Assembly: GCA_933207985.1 (NCBI GenBank)
Contig: OW240914.1
Location: 290,428,601-290,492,600 of the forward strand
Origin: Pelobates cultripes
Taxonomy: Eukaryota; Chordata; Amphibia; Anura; Pelobatidae
Reading direction: 5' to 3'
DNA: 64,000 bases
Shown: in pieces, positions 57,951 to 64,000 of the stretch
Layout of the letters: every line of letters begins with the position of its first letter
Position numbering within the stretch: the stretch's first letter is position 1
Notes under the pieces: model-generated
Database searches by the model: none
Seen by the model: only the letters and a program-made list of their open reading frames with translations
What the model was told of the DNA's origin: nothing
Made by a program: the position numbers and the translations under genes

Positions 57951-58200
57951 ATATATATAAATATTAATATCAAAATACTGTTAGAGCAAAATACATATAA
58001 TTACACACATATATATATATATATTATTTTTTTTTAATTTTTCATTTTTAACGTATTTATATATTTGTTATATTATATATATATTTAATATCATACTTGT
58101 ATTTTGATATTAATATATATATATATGTATATATATATATAATTAGATATATATTAATATTAAAATACACTTAGACAGATAGATAAAATAATGGTAGAAC

Positions 58201-58595
58201 AACTTAGAATATATTATAACAACAGCAATTAGAAACATGTGTTATACTGCTATATATTCTGTCTATGAACCTGAATAAAGTGTGTTTGTGATTTACCAAG
58301 AAGGAGTTTGTGTGTCACTTGAAGCATCCAGATGGACTAGATAGATAAAATATTCTATACGAACCGGAGCTATCAATGCAGTATATCCTGCATTGCCGTT
58401 GGACACATGACTCAAAGTACTGGGTTTTAGTGCTTGGTATAGCGATTATTTGTGCCGTAGCAGAGACGCCAGGGCCATATCGTCACTACTCTAAAACCAA
58501 ACCAAGTCAGATGGATGTAGACATCAGTACTGGCATTAGCAGAGGGACTTACCAGCACTGTCTCCCATCTGCAGCTCCTGCATGCTGTCCCTAAC
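58201..58595. other. No gene recognised
   Basis: A 72-codon frame at 58376-58594 has a hydrophobic stretch (YWVLVLGIAIICAVA) but no recognisable family. AACCTGAATAAAGTGTGTTT at about 58269 looks like a polyadenylation signal region of a retroelement; unproven. Confidence 0.35.
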
Positions 58596-58925
58596 CAGGG
58601 CCGGTGCAAAGATTTTTGGTTACATAGACAAAGATGTATTTTGATATCCCCCTCCCAAAAAAGCATTTTAACCTGTGTGTCTTTTAACTCCCCTGTAGTG
58701 TTTCGTATTCCCTATTTTCCCCATTGTTTGTCTTACACCATGTATATCTCTTGCAAACTCCCTTGTGTGTCTCTTATCCCCCCTTCTTTGTATGTCTCTT
58801 ACATCCTCTCAACCACTTTGAGTGTCTCTTTAACCCCCAGCCTCATTACCTTCCTTTGTAGTGTGACTGAGTGGAGCGGAGCCTCCTCTTCTGTAACCTG
58901 GAAGCTCCTGCAAAAAGCTTTTGTT
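58596..58925. mobile_element. hAT-like left terminus CAGGGCCGGTGC
   Basis: CAGGGCCGGTGCAAAGATTT and the following GGTTACATAGACAAAGATG match the inverse of 8950-9009. The opposite end was not found; a TTAA MITE follows at 58926. Confidence 0.4.
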
Positions 58926-59425
58926 AAAGGACCACTATAGTGCCAGGAAAACATACTCGTTTTCCTAGCACTATAGTGCCCTGAGGGTGCCCCCACCCTC
59001 AGGGACCCCCTCCCGCCCGGCTCTGGAAAGGGGAAAGGGTTAAAAACTTACCTTTTTCCAGCGCTGGGCTGGGAGCTCTCTGCCTCCTCTCCTCCTCCGA
59101 TCCTCCTCCTGGGCTGAATGCGCACGCGCGGCAAGAGCTGCGCGCGCATTCAGCCTGTCGCATAGGAAAGCATTTACAATGCTTTCCTATGGACGCTTGC
59201 GTGCTCTCACTGTGAAAATCACAGTGAGAAGCACGCAAGCACCTCTAGTGGCTGTCAATGAGACAGCTACTAGAGGATTAGGGGGAAGGCTTAACCCATT
59301 CATAAACATAGCAGTTTCTCTGAAACTGCTATGTTTATAAAAAAATGGGTTAACCCTAGAAGGACCTGGCAGCCAGACCACTTCATTAAGCTGAAGTGGT
59401 CTGGGTGCCTAGAGTGGTCCTTTAA
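58926..59425. mobile_element. TTAA MITE, family AAAGGACCACTATAG, opposite-orientation copy
   Basis: TTAA 58926-58929 and 59422-59425. Left end AAAGGACCACTATAGTGCCA; right end carries the GACCACTTCATTAAGCTGAA hairpin and AGAGTGGTCCTT. It matches 5993-6500 reversed. Confidence 0.85.
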
Positions 59426-60684
59426 CTACACTGAGCTAAGCCATGCCATGCAGGGCTGACTCGGCTGAGAGTGTCAGCTGAGTGCTCCGAATCAATTAAT
59501 GCCTCCCTGAACCTCCATGCTTAGCACAATGCAGGGGCTCCTGGTGGCTGAGAAGGCGTACCCCAGGAACATTGTTGCTAAAATACCAGGGAACTCCTGT
59601 CTCCCAAACTAGAAAGAATTGGGTTAATGGCATAGATTTTAGCAGTAAATCACAACCATGGTGTTCACAAGTGGATGCATGTTTAACTGCACTACCCTTA
59701 GACGTCACTGTAGCATATCCCCATTTCTTTTCAGGAATTATGGGGTGCTATGCGTTACATTGAGGGTAGGTATTTGCAAGCAGTCATTCTTTCCATTTGC
59801 TGGAAACATTTTGGAGAAGTAGCAAGTGATCTTCAGGTTAGCATACCTTTCAATTTATACATTCTGTAGCAAGTTCACCCACACAAACTAAATGCATACC
59901 TACCCAAAGGCAACCTTGTCCTCTGCTTTGCTCTGTGAATAACCTTGGCACTTTAAGATATTTAGAGATATACATGACTTAAAGACATTAATGTCAGTGT
60001 CTGAAAGCAAGTCTGAAGAATTCGTCATGTACAATTAGTGTCAAAACCCACAGGATTGTAATCACAGGACAAGCAAAGATGACTTCTTAGTGCAAGGCAA
60101 AATACAAATGATCTTTAGTATCTCCCTCAGCAACTCCTTAACCTAAACACAAAAAAGCTATTGTCTGTAACCTTTTGCTGAAAGTGTTTTGGAGATCTAA
60201 ACAAAGTATCAGAAGCAAGGCCCTTTCCTCTTCAAAGGTTACATGTCTGGTATTGCTGGCTCTTTAAGTTGATCAGTGCTGCTCACTTGTTGTAGGTCGG
60301 ATTGGGACATTCTAGGATTTAACGAGAAATGTTTCCTGATTCTTTTATTTATTTTTGTGGGTTTTTTAAATCCCCCTTATCTTGCAATCACAGAAAGCAT
60401 ACAGGTGAGTTTGTATTTATATAAAGGTGTGGTTGCATGTGGTATGTCTTAACTAGTTATCTTCAAACAGTTATCTTTTAGACAGATCAAGTTTACGTGT
60501 AATTTGGAGCTCCCATGTAGTTCTCAGAGATAGTCATTTTAACAAGTTAGGTAAAGGTACGCTTTAGAAACTTTGTTCCTTGTTCTTAAATAATTGCAAA
60601 ATTATTGCATAATTAAAAAGAAACATAATATATTGCTGTATTTTTTAGGTTTATTGTTATCTCTTTTGTCATTCTGTTTGACAG
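59426..60684. other. RGS14 intron 2, last part
   Basis: No gene or recognised repeat. It ends TTCTGTTTGACAG at the next exon. Confidence 0.6.
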
Positions 60685-60845
60685 AATTAAATAATACCGA
60701 TATAGATGGACGAGGGAGTGATCAGAGTCTTAACAGCCTGCCTAGCGTCCGAAGCTCTGGACTTACATCAGAACATTCGGTGGCCAGCTGGGCAGTGTCG
60801 TTTGAGAGGCTTCTTGAAGACCCTTTGGGGGTTGAATATTTTACG
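60685..60845 (+). CDS. RGS14: RGS14 exon: linker and start of RGS box
   Basis: The exon runs from TTTGACAG| to TTTACG|gtatgt, 161 nt, completing the split glutamate codon and 53 more codons with no stop. It encodes a serine-rich acidic linker ([13 protein letters not shown]) and then [21 protein letters not shown], the first helices of the RGS box. The SFERLL-DPLG--YFT pattern matches RGS14 better than RGS12 (DPVGVRYFS) or RGS10 (DPEGVKRFR), from my recall of those families. The next exon, 583 nt downstream, continues in phase 0. The shadow frame that runs past 60845 into the intron is not the product. Confidence 0.92.
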
Positions 60846-61428
60846 GTATGTGAAATTTAAAAGCGACCTTTCAAAAGTGCAGGTTACACTTACATTTACT
60901 GTAAAATGTGATGTGACGTCAGTTAAACATTTTCTAAAGAATCACAGGAAGAATCATATATTTAAGCTGATTTTTGTTACTGACTTTTTACAGTGATTTT
61001 GTCGTGTGACAAGAAGTACATGTTTTTAGAACAATTACATTCAATATTTATTACATTTTACAGTTCACTAGGAAGGATGGAGAATGAAAGGTAAAAATTA
61101 TAGAGGTTGAGGTCCAGGCTCATAGATTTCCAGAGAGCCAAAATAAAAAATTTTCATTCTATTGTGTCTGAACTTTCGCTTGCCTACTCAATTACATTTC
61201 ACTCTGTCTCCCTGGCATTGGCTTATTCACAACTAATCTGGTTTGACTTAAGCCTGTCCACTCTGAGGTCAAATTATACACTTCTATCTCCTGTCCCACC
61301 CTACCTTAGTTAGTAACATAATCTGTGTGTACTGCAACTTTCGGATCTTTTTTTAAAATCTGTTTATATTATCCTTATTTATATAATATGTTACATTTGA
61401 ATCGATTTAAATTCTTATTTCACTGCAG
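60846..61428. other. RGS14 intron 3 (583 bp)
   Basis: Canonical gtatgt donor and CTTATTTCACTGCAG acceptor. No other feature. Confidence 0.8.
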
Positions 61429-61521
61429 GAATTTCTAAAGAAGGAATATAGCGCTGAGAATATATTTTTCTGGAAAGCATGTGAACAGTTCCAGAATATT
61501 CCAGCTGAAAACACTGAACAG
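61429..61521 (+). CDS. RGS14: RGS14 exon: RGS box core
   Basis: This 93-nt exon (31 codons, phase 0 at both ends) lies between TTTCACTGCAG| and GAACAG|gtaaat. It encodes [19 protein letters not shown] and then [12 protein letters not shown], contiguous with the previous exon's YFT. In RGS4 the equivalent Glu-Asn pair of the S-E-E-N-I motif contacts the G-alpha switch regions; here it is present as AEN. The rest of the RGS box, the Ras-binding domains and the GoLoco motif of RGS14 are not in the remaining 2.5 kb, so they lie past the window. Confidence 0.93.
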
Positions 61522-64000
61522 GTAAATTAGGCATGGGGTGTCCTTGGCTTTTAATAGTTATTTAAATTTATTTATTTATTTATTTATAAAATATTTTACC
61601 AGGAAAGATACATTGAGATTTCTCTCGTTTTTGTATGTCCTGGGTCCACAAATCATTGCATTGTTACATTAGGGTACAATAAAATACAAAACCAATATTA
61701 ATACACAATATAAATAGCCATTTATATTATTTATGTTTGCCAACTTCCATTAAGGCATCAACTGGAGGGACATTACGTAATTTTTTATCCAGTAAGAGCT
61801 TATTTAATGTTGTGATTTTTTTGTACATGCATGCCACTTCTTATATCAAAAAGAGGAAAGTATGTTTTTATTTTTGTATACATTTTCAGAATTTTCAAAA
61901 AAATTCCACAGAGGACCAGTTTACTGGTAAAGTCGTGGTGTAGATTGTCTCTGAGAAAGCAAAGTAACGTGATGCCTTCTGGTTTGTGTGGCCAGCTTTA
62001 CGCAACATTTGCTTGACACATTTAAAGAATTTCCCAATCAGCCACATCACTAACTGTGCAAACTGCAAGAAATTGTAAAATGAAACTACTTTACATTGCA
62101 GATCAATGACAATGGATTTAGAGCTTCATGATGTAAGACAGGTCTCTGTGATAACGTTTATCCCACAGAAAGTATTTAAGAAAAATAATATTTAGCAATT
62201 ACAAAAAGCAATTATTCCTCTTTTTTTCCATCCAGTAGTTTTAGCATTTGTTTTTATGTAGATTGATGAAATTCCATTCTTACATCACCATGTCCTTCTG
62301 AAATTTCATAGACAGGCTTTTCTCTCAGTTAATTTGTATTGTTCACAATTCTATGATAAAATAAAATAATTTTTCTACGTTTACCAGATCTGTATCCCCC
62401 GCTTTTCAAATGTCTGCAAAATGGGCTCTTTGATGAGTTTGGAGAATTTTTCCAATTCAGATATTTTTACCTTAAAGAGGATCTATCCACCTTTTTTGCC
62501 TGAACTACCAGTCTAAGCAACAGAGGCACTCTGGTGCCAGCTCAACTAGCAACATCAATCTACTTAGCTTGTCTAAGCTAACTTTTTGCTGGGCGTTTTA
62601 ACCTGGACACGCTAGAAGCAGGCATGTGAAGCTAATATGGTTTTATTCTGCATGTCTAGCCAGAAAAGCCTAGTCATCAACACACTTAATATATAGCAAT
62701 GATAATATGAATAACTAGCCTGCAATTTTCTCTAGTATTGCTGATGTGTTATAGCAGCTATAGCCTGTTTCACACTCAGCCTGCTTATTACTTATATTAA
62801 TAATCAGCTCAGTTACAAATAGGTGACAAACGTTATTAACTTAAAAACGTGCAAGTTTTTCCTTTTCCATTGTCTACCTAACGTAAACCTCTGTTGGCCT
62901 CTGCATACTCTGGCTGTTGTGGCCAGATGTGATATGTGTAAATTGCCATGCACAAATAAAATAAAGAATTTAAAAAAAATAAAATAAATGAGGATCTATC
63001 AATTTTCAGGGTCTTTGCATATCTCACAGCCCATGCCATCTTTATGCCGCAAGTCTCTCAGCTACTGGCGCTTCAGCTGCCAGGAGCACCATCCATGCTG
63101 TACTCTCGCACATGTGAGACTGTAGGAACCTCCGAAGACAAAGCCTGTATCCCACAGCCTTCATTTGTGATGGCTGCTGCGATTGGACAAAGGTTGACAG
63201 AGGAAATACATCCTTTGTCAACTTTTGTAAACTTCAGGTTTTATCATAGGACAAAGTATCTACTTTCTCTTATGGTATTTTTGCATTGCATTGGAGCTTC
63301 TCTGAAACCAGTCTTAATCCGTATTTCATAAAGATTATATCTTTATGAAATCATGAAAAGTGACAGATCTGCCTTAAATTTTAAATTCACTTGAATTCAC
63401 TACAATTCTCAGATTAGTAATTAGCCTTCTGTGTCCGAAAAATAGCAGTGATGAGCACGTGCATATTCAATGGTAAGTAAAAAGAAGACAAATCATGGCT
63501 GTGCAAGTTGCCCACTTAAATTGTATTTCTTATCCTTGTTTTCGACTATAAAACATAGCACATTTTCTGTTTACTTATTAAAATTTTTATGTACTTTGTG
63601 GTTTTGTTATCTACCATATTTGCTTTCTTTTTGTTGCTTCTGTATGCTTCTCTATATCTGTGTGGCATAAATGCACACTAGCATTTTGGATCTATTATGT
63701 TTACATTACAGTATCTTTTTGGCTGTTCTCCGGATGGCCTCCTTACGGTTTAGATCCATAGTAACATTATATTCCTTCAATTTTATTTATAAAATACATA
63801 CCCATTTCATATTTATATAGCTTAGCAGCATTGCTAAATTAAAGTAGCAGAAGATAGCTAGTCAGAGGAAAAGTGTAGGGCATTTACATTCTAATTTTAG
63901 TAGCATGAACACATTTGATTAGCATCTGGTTTGGTACCTGTCAAGTTTCTTTGTGACCTTTGATGCATTAAAATCAGAGCTCACTTGGTATCTGCACCTT
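61522..64000. other. RGS14 intron 4 (continues past window); dispersed repeat at about 61562-61700
   Basis: TTTATAAAATATTTTACCAG, GATACATTGAGATTTCTCTC and GTCCTGGGTCCAC form a dispersed repeat I recognise as common in frog sequence. A foldback-type TTTAAATTCACTTGAATTCA repeat end lies at about 63377-63420, like 12430 and 39271. No further RGS14 exon was found. Confidence 0.6.

Larger units (their letters stand above)
55044..58200. mobile_element. TTAA-family element related to element B, split by Tc1 copy B
   Basis: It begins TTAACCCCTTAAGGACTGAG. 55440-55580 and 55740-55915 are inverted or direct matches to parts of 4204-6800 (CATTTGCAATAGTAGACAAC, CTAATATTTGTGTTCAGCAA, GGTTGTCAGGCAGGTCC). 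AT-repeat sequence like 6830-7260 follows after the Tc1 insertion. The right TTAA end was not identified. Confidence 0.6.

Noticed and set aside
58376..58594. 72-codon frame with a hydrophobic segment
   Set aside because: It has no family match, no splice or promoter context, and lies between repeat fragments.
60685..60996. 96-codon frame running through the RGS14 exon into the intron
   Set aside because: The exon ends at 60845 with a donor site, and the continuing frame there is intronic.
1..64000. tRNA, rRNA or other RNA genes
   Set aside because: No cloverleaf-type promoter boxes in a convincing tRNA arrangement and no rRNA sequence were recognised. Hairpins found are transposon foldbacks. 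A covariance-model search could overturn this.

Overview
This window is vertebrate nuclear DNA. It has spliced exons, long AT-rich introns, CA/TG microsatellites and dense nested transposons, and no operons or closely packed genes. An anuran amphibian is the best fit: many dispersed TTAA-flanked palindromic elements start AAAGGGACACTATAG or AAAGGACCACTATAG, and they sit with Tc1, hAT, L1, CR1/L2-type and Penelope copies. The species cannot be named from sequence alone.

One cellular gene can be identified. The right end carries the start of RGS14 on the + strand: a 22-nt micro-exon (53153-53174), a 161-nt exon (60685-60845) and a 93-nt exon (61429-61521). All have consensus splice sites and compatible phases, and they encode the N-terminal segment and the first part of the RGS box. 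The first coding exon was not found, and the rest of the gene lies beyond base 64000.

Layout: 1-332 is a C-rich degenerate repeat. 333-7689 holds two abutting TTAA-flanked non-coding elements with further insertions inside them (a TA-flanked element, a hAT and another TTAA element). About 9.3-11.8 kb is a decayed Penelope-like element. 12.8-15.2 kb is a cluster of TTAA elements, one split by an 807-bp transposon with 9-bp target duplications. 18.4-19.9 kb is a hAT full of minisatellite. 20.56-22.13 kb is a complete but inactivated Tc1 element. 24.7-26.9 kb is a satellite split by an LTR-like segment. 27.4-29.4 kb is a LINE fragment, a long hairpin and another satellite. 31.9-36.2 kb holds two related hATs and an internally deleted L1. 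36.5-37.0 kb is a 33-bp minisatellite. 38.8-52.8 kb contains small hAT-like MITEs, L1 ORF1 remnants with a perfect 38-bp inverted repeat, and several TTAA elements. 55.0-58.2 kb, inside RGS14, is a TTAA-family element split by a second Tc1 copy.

No RNA gene, CRISPR array or novel multi-gene system was found. The most informative content is the insertion history: target duplications, nested insertions and empty sites, all readable directly from the sequence.
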